This document shows, in pieces, positions 46,801 to 59,165 of a DNA stretch of 64,000 nucleotides (positions are counted from its first letter, which is position 1; each line of letters begins with the position of its first letter). A program made the translations under genes and the position numbers. Source of the DNA: Onchidella celtica (Eukaryota; Mollusca; Gastropoda; Systellommatophora; Onchidiidae). The notes below the pieces were generated by a model. It did no database searches, was not told the DNA's origin, and saw nothing but the letters and a program-made list of their open reading frames with translations. The stretch lies in the NCBI GenBank assembly GCA_963931925.1, contig OZ007573.1:43592624-43656623 (forward strand), written 5' to 3'.

Positions 46801-49800
46801 GCTGGAACGACTGGCCCACGTCTGGGATGCCTGGAGAGCTCTTGTTGGCGGCCTATGTCCCAAGAGGGATCATAGGCGGAAGTGAAGTGAATCATTCCCT
46901 TCCATACATTATAATCTCCTGTCCCCAGGACAGTGACAAATACATGTACAGGCTAATCAAAAGAGTACGAAAACAGTAAGTATTTCCACCATAAGCCTGA
47001 AAGCTATATGATTCCTTGAGTGATATACAGTAGTCTCCGTCTAAGAACTCGCCGCCTTAGAACCCGATCCGCCTTAGAACCCGCTGTTGCCGCGAAACCA
47101 AATTTTTTCACTGTAATTTACATGCGTAAGAACCCGCTCTGAGACGAAAAATCCGCCTAAGAACCCGGCATTTGATTGTGAGACAAGCACACTTTTACAT
47201 AAAATGTCGATATTAAACACAAAATTCTCTTTCAAGTAGACGGAATAGAACAAAGCCACCCAGTACAGTGAAAGAGAACGGGTGGAGGGAAGGTAGGGGG
47301 AGGCGAACCGTATAAAGGATGGAGCCCAGTTACGTCTTTCGTGTGCAAGCAGGCCACTCCTAGACTAAATTAGCATGGTCATTACCTAACATCTATTGTT
47401 GTCTGACACGAGGGGCACAATTTTATGCGTAATTGACCACGCACTTGGTTTGCAGGGCACATGTACATGTACTGAGGGCTGACTGCGGTTATTACACAGG
47501 GTATCACTGGGCCTCATATTGTATCCGCCTAAGTGCCCGGTCCATCTAAGAACCCGCTTTTTCTGTCTCCCGTTGACCGGGTTCTTAGACGGAGACTACT
47601 GTATTCACCAAAAAATAGAATTGTAAAATGTCAAATAAATATAAAGTACATGGCAAAACATCAAGGGCTGATGCTGACACTCTTATGTTACATAAAGCCT
47701 ATAAATTGGTTAAATAAAAATTATCAGTATTTTAAGACTTTGAGTTTGAGTATCAACAAGATATTGTGATGGGAAGAAGCAAGACCATAGGCAGAATATA
47801 TCAGAATGACAGGATAGACGGACACTTAAGTTAACAGAATACTCTTACACTTCTGTTTCAGGTCCTGTAATATTTCATACCATGCAACATAGTGAAACAC
47901 TGCTCTATTCAGTTAATGAATGTGCCATCTTCAGTAATCTTTGCCAATTTTGGTCTCCTGTCAACCTACCAATGCTTCAAGTCCAGGTTTTGGATGTAGA
48001 AGCAGCCCTCTCGTGACCCGTCCAAAGTTCCACTCAAATAGATCCCTTCTCCTACATTTCTCAGGTACTCTGGCAAGCCATCTACTCTGCAAAAGAAATA
48101 CAGTATTGATTAATTCTTGTTAACAGTTTTGTATACTTAAGAAATATCATTCAAGGCTAAAAAAGTTTTAAAGTCAGTTCTGCTCCTAAAATCTGTCAAA
48201 ATTTGTCAACCACTCACTGAACTGTCTTTTTACCAGAACCAACACTACAAGGATATTTCAAAATCATTCTTACTCTACAAAATAGAAAATGTGCCGTTCT
48301 TGCAAATTTCAATGACCATTTGAAGTCCTGCATTTTAATTTGAAGAAACATCTTTCCTGATCTATTTCCCCCCTCCCCGTCCCCCCCCCCCCCCACCCCC
48401 ACACCACCGCCCCATCTCAATCCTTCCTCAGTAAAAACTGTATGTTGTCTTAGTAAAACATTCTGCTTTTCTCCAATATTATTCCTTCTAATAAACTGAC
48501 TTCATCCACTATAACTTAAAGTTTAGTGCACCTGCAGCACCTTCATGTCTCAGCACTAATACCTGCACAATAATTTTTCCACCAGTAAAAAGATGTTTCC
48601 AGTATGTCTATCAACCACATACTTGTTAAAAAGTTTTCTGAAGATGATCTTTTAAAGTGAAACAACAAGTTTCTCCAGTTTTTGGGCAGGAATTTATCTT
48701 TGAATTTTGCCCTCACAGCAGGTCTGATAAACCAATTGTCTTCAATATTCTATGCTCAAAACATTGATAATGATTTGTATGTATGAGAGCTCTATCCTTC
48801 TTTTTATAAAGAATTCTGAAGGTTCACAAAAGATATCACATTTTAAAGAAACAGGTCTTGATATATTCACACTTATTGTTTGGCAGACAACTCATAATAC
48901 ACCGAATAAACATGCCTTCTTATTCTGTCAGTGATGAGGATCATAGCAAGAAATTAATAATATGTCTAATTTTATTGCAAGCCTGAAACTAACTTCATAG
49001 GTTTGTCTGGCAAATTCTTGAACATCAAAGGCAGTTTGGGTCTTATCCTGTTTGCACATAAATTTCTTGTGTAATCAACCACTTCCTCCTGAAAATTTTG
49101 ACAAATGCATAAACTGGGTTAGTTTACAGCTCAAACAAACTAACCTGAGATCATACATGGCCAAGCATATTTGGATACTGCTATAACATTTTATTTTAAT
49201 ATTACGAAGATTATATTCCATATTGTGTTCATGGTAAAATAAGTATACAATAGGTTCTTGCATGAAAACACTGAATTCCAGATGTGTTCAAGTAGTACAG
49301 GTATTGTACAAAAACTTTGATACACGATTTTCTTCAGATTTTGCCTTCATCATTTAGTTTTTTATACTACATCATTGTCTGACATGCAAGGAATGCCACA
49401 GTTCACTTTGAAAATAGTCATGTTTTGGCAGCCCTGAATACCTTTGACACCTAGCTGTGGGGTGATGAAAGAAACAAAAATACTTTGGTTGGAAATGTAA
49501 AGCGTATTTTTGTAAGGCTGAATTGACCTACTGAACATTTTAGTCAGTATTTTGTTTAAACAAACTAATTTCTCAGTCAGAATATTTTACTAGTTCAAAG
49601 GCACCCCCGACCGCTACCTGCACCTTTGTAATGTTGTCTATAAATTGCAACTAACAAAAGATAAACTGTGTAAACTGAGAACCATCTTCGCCATGAAACA
49701 AAATTTCTAGAAAAAACAAATGGTTTATGTCCTGTTGATTGCCATGGTCTCTTGCATAGACTGTAAATTACCTTGTTTGTGAAGAAATTCTCTGACCGCT

Positions 49801-52800
49801 TATTGAGATTTGTTAAAATCTCTGGCATGTTTTGACCTAAATTCTCTTTTTCTGCCACCCTCAGAATCTTTTCTCGTATGCGAGTGACCTCCTTCAGACC
49901 AGTGCTGTAAACTTGCTGAGGGCTCATGTAGCAGGTAAGATAGAAGTCAAGACACTGCTGGTACCATTTGTCACCATCATTGAGGGCATGTAGCCCGTCT
50001 TCAGTGCGTACATGAGGAAAGTATTCCTGTTTAAACGAAAACATTAATTTCATTCACCCTGTTACACACAAAAACAGTGTGGCATCTCATATGAATAGGA
50101 ATAATCTACATCTGTCTGGAATCCGTTTATCCATTGCTTCAATTAAAGAACAAAAGTCAAAATGCAAGCTAAAACCAAGTCCATTAAATTTTTAAAGATA
50201 AATGCTATTGATTACGTTAATAGTGTTTTTATATTATTTTATGTAAAGTATTAAAAATATATGCAGAACAAGAAACCTGTAGGCTAGGGCAAAGTTTCAT
50301 TATAAGTCAACATCTTAGATATCATGAACTATTTTGTTTACAAATCAACAGTTTTGATACCATAAACTACATACATTTTTGTTAATAAATCAACATTCTA
50401 CATATCTTATAGAACCTCTCTAAACAGTTTTATATTCTGAAGACAAATAAACAACAATAACATAATCTCATTTACATGCAACTTTTACGCAACAATAATG
50501 AGGCACTTCCCTCACTCATTGTAAAATTTCATCACCAAAGCAGCTTTTGATCTTATAGCTTCTAATTAATATGAATTTTCCTTGAATAAATACTGGTTAC
50601 AATTAAAAGCTCCCTAGAAAAACATACTTTATTGTTTGATTTCCTATGTATGTGTCATAATGCTTTCATCGTGCACAGAAAATACTAACATTCAAAACAT
50701 AATTGTAAGAAAATGTAGTGTTTAGCAACAGACTGAGTAAAATCAAGAGTTTTAGGTGTTTTTCCAATTCTACAATCTTTTTTTTTTTATTTAATTATAA
50801 TTATTTTCCCTCACCTCTGCGAGATAAGTTTTCATTTTAGTCAACGTGGGGAAAATTTTTGTCTCAATCAGCTTCTGAGCTTTTCCTTTGAATTCATTTC
50901 TGAAAAACCAAGGATTTTCAAATCATATCCACCAAAGAATATAAAAGACAGAAATATCACATACAACAGTGCTATATAATCTAGTGACCTAAAATACATA
51001 CATAAAACAGATGACATACATTACTGCGGTGATTTTGATGTCAGGAACATAATGACACCCAAAAATTCACATCATAGAAAAAATATCTGGATGCAACAAT
51101 CCAAAGTAGTAACACATAAATCTTGATAATGTAACTGTAGTGAAGGTGTACCCGATACATTTATATGATTCTTGTGCCATACTTCTTGCAGGACATATCT
51201 ACAGCTAATAATAGCACTGTGAATGATGACTGCAGCCCTCTGCAGTAACTTAGTGCAGTGATAAATGGCCACATCTCGTGGCTCTCACATATTTTATCAT
51301 TATATCCTAAATATAACTTCCTTATGGTACTTTTTTCTTTACTGCATCTTTTTCCTTCACAAAGAATTTTTTTTTTGGAAATGTGGTAGTTACGGATTCC
51401 AAAACAAATCCGCGTGTGACTATGACACTGCATATGAAAGAAAAAAATGCCAGAGGCAGAAATTATGATATTTTGTAGAATTGTAACACAAGCTGTGAAT
51501 TTTGATATTATAAACAATTACAGACTTACATTTTCTGAGCAGGTACACCAGGATGGTCCTCTGAAAATGGTTTCATCAGCTCAACTTTATGGATGGGTGT
51601 GTCCAAAAGCTTTTGGATCTGATCTGGCACATCTCGCTGCAGATCAAAGCAGGGATATAATCCTGGCTGAGTTCATGGAATTTCATTCAAAAAGAACATT
51701 TTTACACTTTTCAACAATGTTGGTCCTGCCTATTCATTTCATCACTCTCTGTGTCACGAGTGGAGTGAGCGAGATTCAAGGATTACGGGGGCATGGAAGT
51801 GTAGGATGGACTCACGGGATAGTGAGGCTGCTCACCTGTATTGACTTCTGTTAGTTAACGTTAAAGCGTGCATGTTGTGAGTGAAGATGAGGCGTAGTAG
51901 AGGCAAAATCTGAATAGTCAGATCACTGCAAGTTAAGGAGTCCAAGGGGACAGACGTGAGATCAGAGGCAGTCGGGAGATTGTGTGTTTTCCAGTGATGA
52001 CTGGTAGGTTGAACTGTGATTGATAATTATGATGATTGATGTACTAGATTCTCCTATGGCCATGATGTAAATAAGTTATATGTGAGGACTGTGAAAGTCA
52101 TTGATTACTGTGTATAGAGATGTGCGCAATGAGCGATAGATGTAAGTTAGGATCATGGATTCGTAGCGAGTCTGAGTACGGTGTAACACGGTGGAGGTGT
52201 GTCACCGTAAGATGTGTGGTGAGTGAAATGTGGACTATTGTGAGTACGCTTGATGGTTCGTAATGAGTGGTGAAGTGGATAGTAATTGTGTGGTGTTTTA
52301 CAGATGTAATGTTATTCTTATAGGTGCCGGGGTCGGGCAGAGAAGCCACCCGCGGTGAGCGGACTTGTGCCGGGGTTGGGCAGAAGGCTACCCACAGGCC
52401 TGCCTGAGTGAAGCTGTCGCGCAGGACAGCGGGAGCACATGAGTCGTGGCAGTCTGGCCACAGACAGGGACGTTGTTATTGTCCTTATTGCTATTCAAAT
52501 GTTAATGTGCTATTACGATGTTAATGTGCTATTAAGATGTTAATGTGCCATTGAGAATATAATGTGCTATTGAAATAGTAATGTGCTGTTAAGACCTCGA
52601 GGGGAGATTGAGATACGGAGATTAGGTTGAGCAGGCGCCAATAAGAGAGGCCAGCAAGTAATATATATATAGATGTGAGGCTGAGGCCAGAGCATATTTT
52701 AGAAAGTATTATCGGGTTGTGGGCCCGTAGAAGCATGAATGTCGGGGATACTGACCATTGTATGGTATTGGAATTGAATAATGTAATGCACGTATATCGT

Positions 52801-55800
52801 TATTTCTATGTATAATAAATGTGTGAGTCTGTTTGGTTGTTCTGTTAAGTGTTATACTTGTTCGTTCGTGATTGTTGTCCTGTCATAATTATTACATTTC
52901 CCAGTCTGGGATTTGTGACACTCTGGATGCACTAAACAATGTTATGGAATTCAGGTTTTATTTTCTAGATTCTTTCACTTTGCTGTCTTTTACATATTAT
53001 TTAACATTGCAAAGGATGAAAATTAAAATATAGTTATGTAAATCTTGAAGCTATCTTTAGCATGCGTCTACATTTATAATTCTAAAAGAATATCGTCGGT
53101 GTAATTCTCTAACCATCTCAGTGCTTTTCACAAAATTTTACAGGACAGCAAAAAAAAACTGTATTTATTTCCCTCACATAATGGAGTTGGGTCATTTTTT
53201 AACACATTAATCACAAAATCATAAATCTTCAAAACGATGACAGATATTTTTTGCACAAAAATGAAGCATATAGGCCTATTTAGAAATGTTAGATAGACGC
53301 TTACAGCTCTTACAGAGTGAAGTTAGACGGTTAGAGAATTACAAAGACGATATTCATACCGTACTTACAATGGTGTGAATACATGGCATGATCTCTTCCT
53401 CCACACCTCTCTTCAGTACCTGTATAATTTGCTCTACCTGAGGATTTTATGATAAATACAAAGACACTTGTAAAATAGATACCTGACATCAACAAATGCA
53501 TACAACAGCTGTCCAATAGAACAGTGATAACAATAATAATAATAACACTTTATAACACTCTGGGTTGTCAACTACTTTACTGTTAAATAACCATAAGTAT
53601 AAAACAGGAATATTCTCCTCCTCAACTGACTAACAAAAAGCCCCAGACACATAAAACAAATAAACACACTTGAAACACAATAATCTGAATTGAACATGTG
53701 GACGTTTTTCATAATACTAAATACCACAATATATATATAAAACAATTATATTCGTCCACAGATGCTGTTTAGGTATTTTACCCAGCCATTGACCTCACTT
53801 CAATCTGACTACGTTAGACTGTCCTCAAGTTTGCTCATGGGAATGACATCATTCCAGCGTAAGTCCACTGGACATGAGATTGCACCCCCATTGATTTGGT
53901 ATTGGAAATCCAGTCCTACAGTAACCCTATGAATCCTACAGACTTTCTATACAAATCTATGAAATCTAGTGATGCTAGCTTGGTAAGTACTGCTGATAAA
54001 CTAAAATATTAGAGTATTATTTGATGCTCATTCCCCTTCAACATGGATAAGACTGACTTGAGTGTGAAATCTTATAAAAGTCTTACTCTTTGGGGAAGTT
54101 TCTCAAGACGACTGATGTATTTGTTGAAATCCTCGTCAGTGTTAAACTTCATATAACTGATCGTCAAATTGCACATTAGATGAAAACCTTCCGTGCTTGA
54201 CAGTGGCATGATGTACCTGTGGAGAGAAAAATGACTTTACCCCATGTAGTTAGTTCCAGCTGGTGTTGAAAACTTTGTGAAGGGGAAAAATTAGCTCACA
54301 GAATCCTAAATATAAAGTGTGAAATTATTTCCCAGGTAAAGCTGATTACATGATGCCAGTGGCTGGAGAAATGAACGTTAGTGCATCAGGTAGATTTATT
54401 AGCGCCCACTGTGATTCATGTCCTGAAGTTTGAACTAGCCTACTTTTGTTTGATCATGCTAACAATATAAATGCCTGGAAAAATCTTTTGATTCTTGAAA
54501 AATATACAGTGATGAAGTCACTGCAATTTTAAATCCACTATACACACACAAAGGCCAGTATAGTTTATTATTTTGTTTTTCATCCATTCATTAATCTGCA
54601 CAGTTATGAGGCATTGGTCCCAGGCCCTAATGTACACTCACGGTGGTCATAGCTGCCATTAATGATCAATCAATTTCAAGACAGTGCATGTGTTATTTTT
54701 TAAGATGACACTGAAGACCTGGTCACATGTCCTTAATGTGACTGAAACCCAGAACTGCCTACCTGTATGGATAATTGGATGAAAAACAAAATAATAATAA
54801 TATATGCTGGCTTTTTCCTTGTCAGTGGTGTGTGTATAGGGGATTTAAAACAGCAGTGCAGAATTACAGTTCATGAGTTTACCATATATTACTATTATAG
54901 CATGCAATTTCAACTTCAAAATTACCTGATTTACATCTGTGAAACATCTCTATTTCTCTTTATGTCAAAAGTAAGCACACTCATTAAAAACACTAAAATA
55001 TGTCTAAGCCATAACTTATCATTCTATACACATGCCACCATCATTGGTTTCCAACAAAATTTTGACTTTTATACATGGTAAGATGACAAAATACTTAGGA
55101 AAATGCTTTTTCTATGATTTCACTAAGAACTTTAGTAATTTAGTTTTTTTCCTTTTTATCAACATCTTATCTTGGCATTTACAATTGTAGAGAGGATACT
55201 GGCACACAAACATCTACATGATGAATGGCAAAGAAAACTTCTTAATAGTGCTCACGTTCGGAAAGGAACACCTCGTAAGTACAGCTGTAGGTCATCCATC
55301 AATACAGTGTGGCTTAGTGCCACATCTTGTGAGCACAGCTTAACATCAATAGCCTCAGCTTTCTTAAGGAACTCTCGGACACAAGCCTGTTGGAAATAAA
55401 TGCTTCATAGTATTTTAAACACATAAATCATATTGTGGATACAAATTGGCATTGTTTTGCAACTTTTGTTATACTTCTCTGCTGTAATGCACCCATAATT
55501 TATTTTGTCTGAGAGAATTTGAACAATTTTGTTACTTTGGTAGTAACACATAACCACCATGAACACTTTATTAATTACTTTTTTGCACGTTTAATGATTT
55601 GACTTTGTATTTCGAGATATGCAACCTAATGTGTTCATGCATAATGTTATACTGTAGTTATGCATGTTATCAATGAAAGAACAACTATTTCACTGCACTA
55701 TTGCACAGTACAACAGACCTAAACCATGGATTATCACAAGATGGTCTATCCACAGGCAAAATGCTAATTAATGTCTCTTATGGGACACGGCCATTTCCTA

Positions 55801-55981
55801 TAACCCATGAGTCATACATGCTCACCTCCCTCCTAATATAAGCCTCTTCACTAACATCATCCCATCTGTCATCAAATTGATGAAAGCCAAAATATGATGC
55901 CATCTCTGGACTTTCTTTCAGTCTCCATTGCCAAAACTCATCACACAAGGCAAGTACTTGCTTGTCACAAGGATTGTCCAT
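37827..55981 (-). CDS. Gene B: DUF885-family metallopeptidase-like protein, 16 exons
   Basis: Exons on the minus strand: 55981-55826, 55386-55256, 54216-54087, 53437-53369, 51636-51530, 50899-50815, 50026-49772, 49088-48994, 48086-47970, 46446-46386, 41412-41302, 40555-40491, 39744-39673, 39264-39162, 38618-38552, 37945-37827. They total 1743 nt, 580 residues plus TAA. Thirteen exons equal their gene A counterpart in length; only exons 1 (3 nt shorter) and 14 (3 nt longer) differ in coding length beyond sequence, and all phases match. Key motifs: WYQQCLDFYLT and GLKEVTRIRE in exon 7, H393-E394-GEP-G-H399-H in exon 10, and E439-GWGLY at the exon 11/12 junction. About half the residues match gene A in the exons I compared. 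A TTGCAG immediately before TAATGG suggests a 5' UTR intron. Donors GTTAGT (exon 8) and GTCAGG (exon 14) are slightly unusual. Introns hold five mobile elements. The substrate is unknown. Confidence 0.9.
40725..40926. mobile_element. Small inverted-repeat element (MITE) in a gene B intron
   Basis: Begins TTACCCAGCCCGCAACCCTA and ends with an imperfect inverse (AGGGTTGCTGGTTGGGTA); TATGGAAATC and ACGTC words inside also pair. About 200 bp, non-coding, in the intron between exons 11 and 12. No clear target duplication. Confidence 0.6.
41597..45720 (-). mobile_element. Near full-length APE-type LINE with C-terminal zinc finger
   Basis: Lies in the intron between exons 10 and 11 of gene B, in the same orientation as the gene. 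The coding part runs from 44850 to 41622. Upstream (to about 45720) is a long GC-richer 5' region whose sequence style (GTAGCGGTGTGGTCATAGGC, CCCGGACGCAGCTTCGAAGC) looks like a LINE 5' UTR. The 3' UTR is short. Boundaries are approximate; GACACAGA occurs on both sides (near 41590 and 45768) as a weak candidate target duplication. It is homologous to the truncated LINE at 1.4-3.1 kb and differs in its finger-bearing C-terminus from the RTE-like element at 33.7 kb. Confidence 0.85.
41622..44850 (-). pseudogene. LINE endonuclease-RT ORF with a single one-base frameshift
   Basis: The endonuclease part reads from 44850 (LGAWNIRTLQD, VALSETRLPD, ISAYAPT, ILLGDFNARVG) until about 44302. There a run of five A on the plus strand appears one base too long, and the frame switches to 44345-41622, which continues with the rest of the endonuclease (SWMHPRSKHWHLIDYV, GTDHRLIV) and the full RT. 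RT motifs are FVDLTKAFDTV, TNGVKQGCVLAPTLF and LLFADDCALL. The protein ends with a C2H2-type finger (CHLCGRVFRAKIGLISHMRSH). Apart from the homopolymer slip I see no damage over about 1070 codons, so a sequencing error there would leave it intact. Confidence 0.87.
46655..46901 (+). mobile_element. 223-bp LINE 3' end with 12-bp TSD
   Basis: AATCATTCCCTT occurs at 46655-46666 and 46890-46901. Between them is only the C-terminal coding end of an RTE-like LINE (GKRKRGRPKNTWRRDLEAD, TWGQLERLA, AWRALVGGLCPKR), a stop, and a GAAGTGAAGTG tail. It is homologous to, but not the same family as, the intact element at 33.7 kb. It lies in the intron between exons 9 and 10 of gene B. Confidence 0.9.
47026..47603. 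mobile_element. Pogo/Tigger-like MITE, 574 bp, TA target duplication
   Basis: Ends are CAGTAGTCTCCGTCTAAGAA (from 47028) and its inverse (to 47601), flanked by TA on both sides. The CAGT start and TA duplication fit the pogo/Tigger branch of Tc1/mariner. Several CCTAAGAACCCG-like words repeat in both orientations near each end. No transposase coding remains. Intron between exons 9 and 10 of gene B. Confidence 0.87.
48366..48410. repeat. C-rich homopolymer tract
   Basis: Runs of C interrupted by few other bases in an intron of gene B; G-rich on the transcribed strand. Confidence 0.7.
51747..52925. mobile_element. Solo LTR, 1169 bp, CTCTG target duplication
   Basis: The segment 51752-52920 begins TGTCAC and ends GTGACA, the inverted TG..CA ends of an LTR, and is flanked by the 5-bp CTCTG. 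It is richer in GC than the surrounding intron. It has a TATA-like ATATATATA near 52660 and an AATAAA near 52812, in the order expected for a plus-strand LTR, plus a minisatellite. No internal coding or second LTR is nearby, so it is probably the product of LTR-LTR recombination. It lies between exons 4 and 5 of gene B. Superfamily (gypsy or BEL) not determined. Confidence 0.82.
52498..52596. repeat. Minisatellite inside the solo LTR, about 5 units of 19-21 bp
   Basis: Unit built on ATGTTAATGTGCTATTA with small variations, head to tail. Confidence 0.8.
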
Positions 55982-57780
55982 TACTGCAATACAGGGATCA
56001 AAATATAACGATATGAAGGAAAAAACAAATGTACAACGTAATTATCGTTTAATCTGAAATATTATATATTATGCAACTATGAAAGATCCAGTGCCACTTG
56101 CTGAGAAACAAGGACAGTGTTCTCTGTTACTCCAAATCTTGCCAGCCGAGAGCCCAAACCGTCGACAGCCTCAACATTGGGCTTAAAATTGGCACTTGAA
56201 AAACCAGGCCACCCTGACAAAAATGGACAATTAAGGGGCAGGTCTAGGTATACTATTTAGTGTAGTCTCAAAAGGACGCTGTTGATTCTTCGGTGTTACC
56301 AATTTATATTTTTAAACAGCTTTGCGTTGCATGTCATGTAACTTTTGACCCCAGAGACCTACATAGATAATGTGCATAATAATGCACTTTTAATCAGAGA
56401 CAGATGTTACAGGCTTACACATCATAAATTTCTTGGCTGTCCGCTGACCAGCTACAACACCTGCAGTAAAATTTATTGTCATTCACTACCAGGTTCGATA
56501 GGTCTCACTGTACACAGTACTTTTCCTATCAGCGAACAGCATTCATTTGTATTTACATAGCTGTAATATTTTGTAGACACTAAGGGGCTACTGGCGGTGC
56601 TGAAAGTGATGTCTGTAGGTAAGGAAAAAAGATTATAGCCTACACAGCAACGACAGGCCACGAAATACAGGCTGAACAAATAACCGTAAGGGAAAGTGGC
56701 ATTAACACTTGACCTTCCTGTCGTTCCAGCCAGACGAGGAATATAATGGTACCGGTACCGTAGAACAATATCCACACTTACCAGGGGAATAGCGATGGAC
56801 AGAACACCGTACTTTCAGAAAACTTATATAATGCGTTCCACTGCAAGATGAAAGTGTTGTCGCGTCTAGCCGTGTGAGCTATTCAAAGAATTAATAAAAG
56901 AAAAGTTGTAAATTCGTTCACGTTCACAGCACATTAGTTCTAACACGAACCCGTTGGTTGCAGCTGTGAAGAGGTTGGACGCAAAAAGAGGGCCAAAGTA
57001 CAATTGAAATGCCCTGTCAGGGCGAAGGCCACGGTCAGGGACTGTGGTGAATGACTGTCTTCGTCTATGCCCTGATATGACCAGAGAGTTCAGTAGTGTA
57101 TTATTATCTGTGTCAGAGACCCACCACAGTTAATCGTCTCTGATATAACATTGCTGTCTTGTCTGGTCACAGTCTATGGTCTGGAATTATTGAATGTGGT
57201 ATGGATACCAGCAGAAAGGGTTGCAATCCATGTGTCATTATTTTTTTCAAATTAGAACTTTGAGGGAAAGAAGTTCACTAAGATTGAAACTTTGCTCTAT
57301 AGAGGTATATCACAGTATTGTCTAATACACCTGCTCGGCTTATAATTTAATCGATTCTTTTCCCTATTTGATATAAAATCACTCACCAGCGCTGCACTGT
57401 GGCGACGACGTGTCTGCTCCAGTTATAACTCGTTGCAATGACACCAAGGCAAATTTCCCAAATGTATACAAAAACAAAATATAGAGAAATACTTGTTGTT
57501 TGCTTAACCTTCTCTCCCTACTTGACTTTTTCTTCAATCTCCACACTGCAGTAATCAAAACAAAAAAAAAAAACGGGGGAAAGAAATATTTGGCTTTTTG
57601 GGAAATGTGGGCATCTTAAGATTTAAAAAAAAAAAAAAGTAGACTAAAGATTAAGTGGGGAAATAAGGCAAGGGTTAGGTTTAGGTTAAGTTAGAGTAAG
57701 GATTGGGTTAATGATAATAATGATAAATGTGGTATGTGGTATTTTGGCATTCAGTATTTTGTCTTAGAGGAGCGTGTTCC
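55982..57780. other. Upstream flank of gene B, no gene seen
   Basis: Expected to contain the gene B promoter and 5' UTR exon. It includes short palindromic words (GCCCTGTCAGGGC near 57012) and A runs near 57560 and 57625. No supported coding region. Confidence 0.45.
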
Positions 57781-57839
57781 AATCACAGTGCTTAACTGTG
57801 AGCGACAGTTAGACTGACCCGCCCCCAAGACCGTGGGAG

Positions 57840-58350
57840 GATGGGAAAGAATCGTATAAAACCACGGGCCTGTCAAGCCCCAAGCACTGCGTCTCTTCCC
57901 CCAGTCGAGAGCAGGTGTGTGTTATTGAATAAACGTCTTTTGTGCCCTACAATAGACTTATATTCTTCTTTGACAGGTACGTGCTCTTTAATACTTATAA
58001 TACTGTTCTTGCTGATTTTAAGATGATAATATCAGATGCTATCAGATATTTACGATAAGTGTAACTCTGTAAACAATAGATATATTTTCCTCATAAGTGT
58101 ATTAGACTCTGGAAGTTATGATACCAGACACTATCATAATATAAGAGTCCGGTAGTTATGCTGTTTATATTGTTTTAGACACATGTCCTGAAATACTGTA
58201 TACTATCAGCGTAACCGAGCAGACTGTTTGCTCACAAATGTTATGTTATATCGACGACCACGATATTGGTGCGTACTGAATGTTTAGAAGTCTTTAGATA
58301 ATACTATTCTCTCTCTCTCTTTCTCTCTGTCTCTCTCCTTCTCTCTCTCT
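57840..58350 (+). repeat. LTR-like unit, copy 1
   Basis: Contains TATAAAA (57855), the shared block CTGCGTCTCTTCCCCCAGTC (within about 57887-57976), AATAAA (57928) and CTTTTGTGCCCTACAA, i.e. the promoter-to-polyadenylation order of an LTR. It continues with sequence shared with copy 3 (TTAATACTT..CTGTTCTTGCT) and runs into a CT microsatellite (58308-58350). Confidence 0.75.
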
Positions 58351-58504
58351 GATATCGCACATCTCATGCTGTGTTTATTATCTTCACTCTTGATTTATTT
58401 ACGTTTTATACATGTATTATTATTATGCTAGTCGTGTTAACTATGCCATGTGACATTACATGTAGCCTATATATTTGTCTTGTTGTTAATTGGTATACTG
58501 TTAC

Positions 58505-58760
58505 ACGACTGCGTCTCTTCCCCCAGTCGAGAGCAGGTGTGTGTGTTATTGAATAAACGTCTTTTGTGCCCTACAATAGACTTATATTCTTCTTTGACAG
58601 TGTGAGCAGTTTTACCGCCCTGGCACGAACCGAGTGAATGTTGCGGCCTAACCAGCCGCAGTAACAAGAGTGAAACCCACATGAATGGTTCATCTACACC
58701 ATATCTACACCTTCACCCTCACAAGCCACAACTTGTTACAATTTCTGGCGCCCAACGCCC
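58505..58760 (+). repeat. LTR fragment with primer-binding site, copy 2
   Basis: The first about 95 bp repeat copy 1 (57884-57976) almost exactly up to TTCTTTGACAG, then diverge to an LTR end (CACAACTTGTTACA). A few bases later comes TGGCGCCCAACG, a primer-binding site of the tRNA-Lys type, so this is the 5' LTR boundary of a lost LTR retrotransposon. Nothing recognisable as gag follows; instead a minisatellite begins. Confidence 0.78.
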
Positions 58761-58762
58761 AA
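58750..58762 (+). promoter_or_regulatory. Primer-binding site remnant, tRNA-Lys type
   Basis: TGGCGCCCAACG, complementary to the 3' end of tRNA-Lys, next to the LTR end. The match breaks after 12 bases. Confidence 0.7.
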
Positions 58763-58787
58763 TTGTAGGGCACAAAAGACGTTTATT

Positions 58788-59165
58788 GTGATCAGCGCCA
58801 AACCAAATTATTGTGACCAGTCCCAAAACAAATCATTCTGACCAGCCCCAAACCAAATCATTGTGATCAGCCCCAAACCAAATTATTGTGACCAGCCCCA
58901 CAACAAATCATTGTGGCCAGCCCCAAAACAAATCATTGTGATCAGCCCCAAACCAAATTAATTGTGACCAGCCCCACAACAAGTCATTGTGGCCAGCCCC
59001 ATAACAAATCATCGTGTCCTGCTCAAAACCACCCGAAAACAAATAATTGTGACCAGCCCAGAAACAAATCATTGTCACTGTCCAAAAACAAATCATTGTG
59101 ACCAGTTAAAAAAATCACTATGACCAAAACAACCAAATCATTATGATCAGCCCAAAATAAAATTA
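58788..59165. repeat. Minisatellite, about 15 units of about 25 bp
   Basis: Unit ATTGTGACCAGCCCCAAAAC followed by AAATC, varying between copies (ATCAG, CCACAAC). It begins directly after an inverted piece of the LTR (58765-58788). Open frames across it are repeat artefacts. Confidence 0.9.

Noticed and set aside
53780-53960. Possible second copy of the 40725-40926 MITE
   Set aside because: Only short words (ACCCAGCC, GAATGACAT, GGAAATCCA) are shared, without consistent order or inverted ends.
58908-59101. Open frames on both strands with repeated tryptophan- or asparagine-rich units
   Set aside because: Translations of the 25-bp minisatellite.
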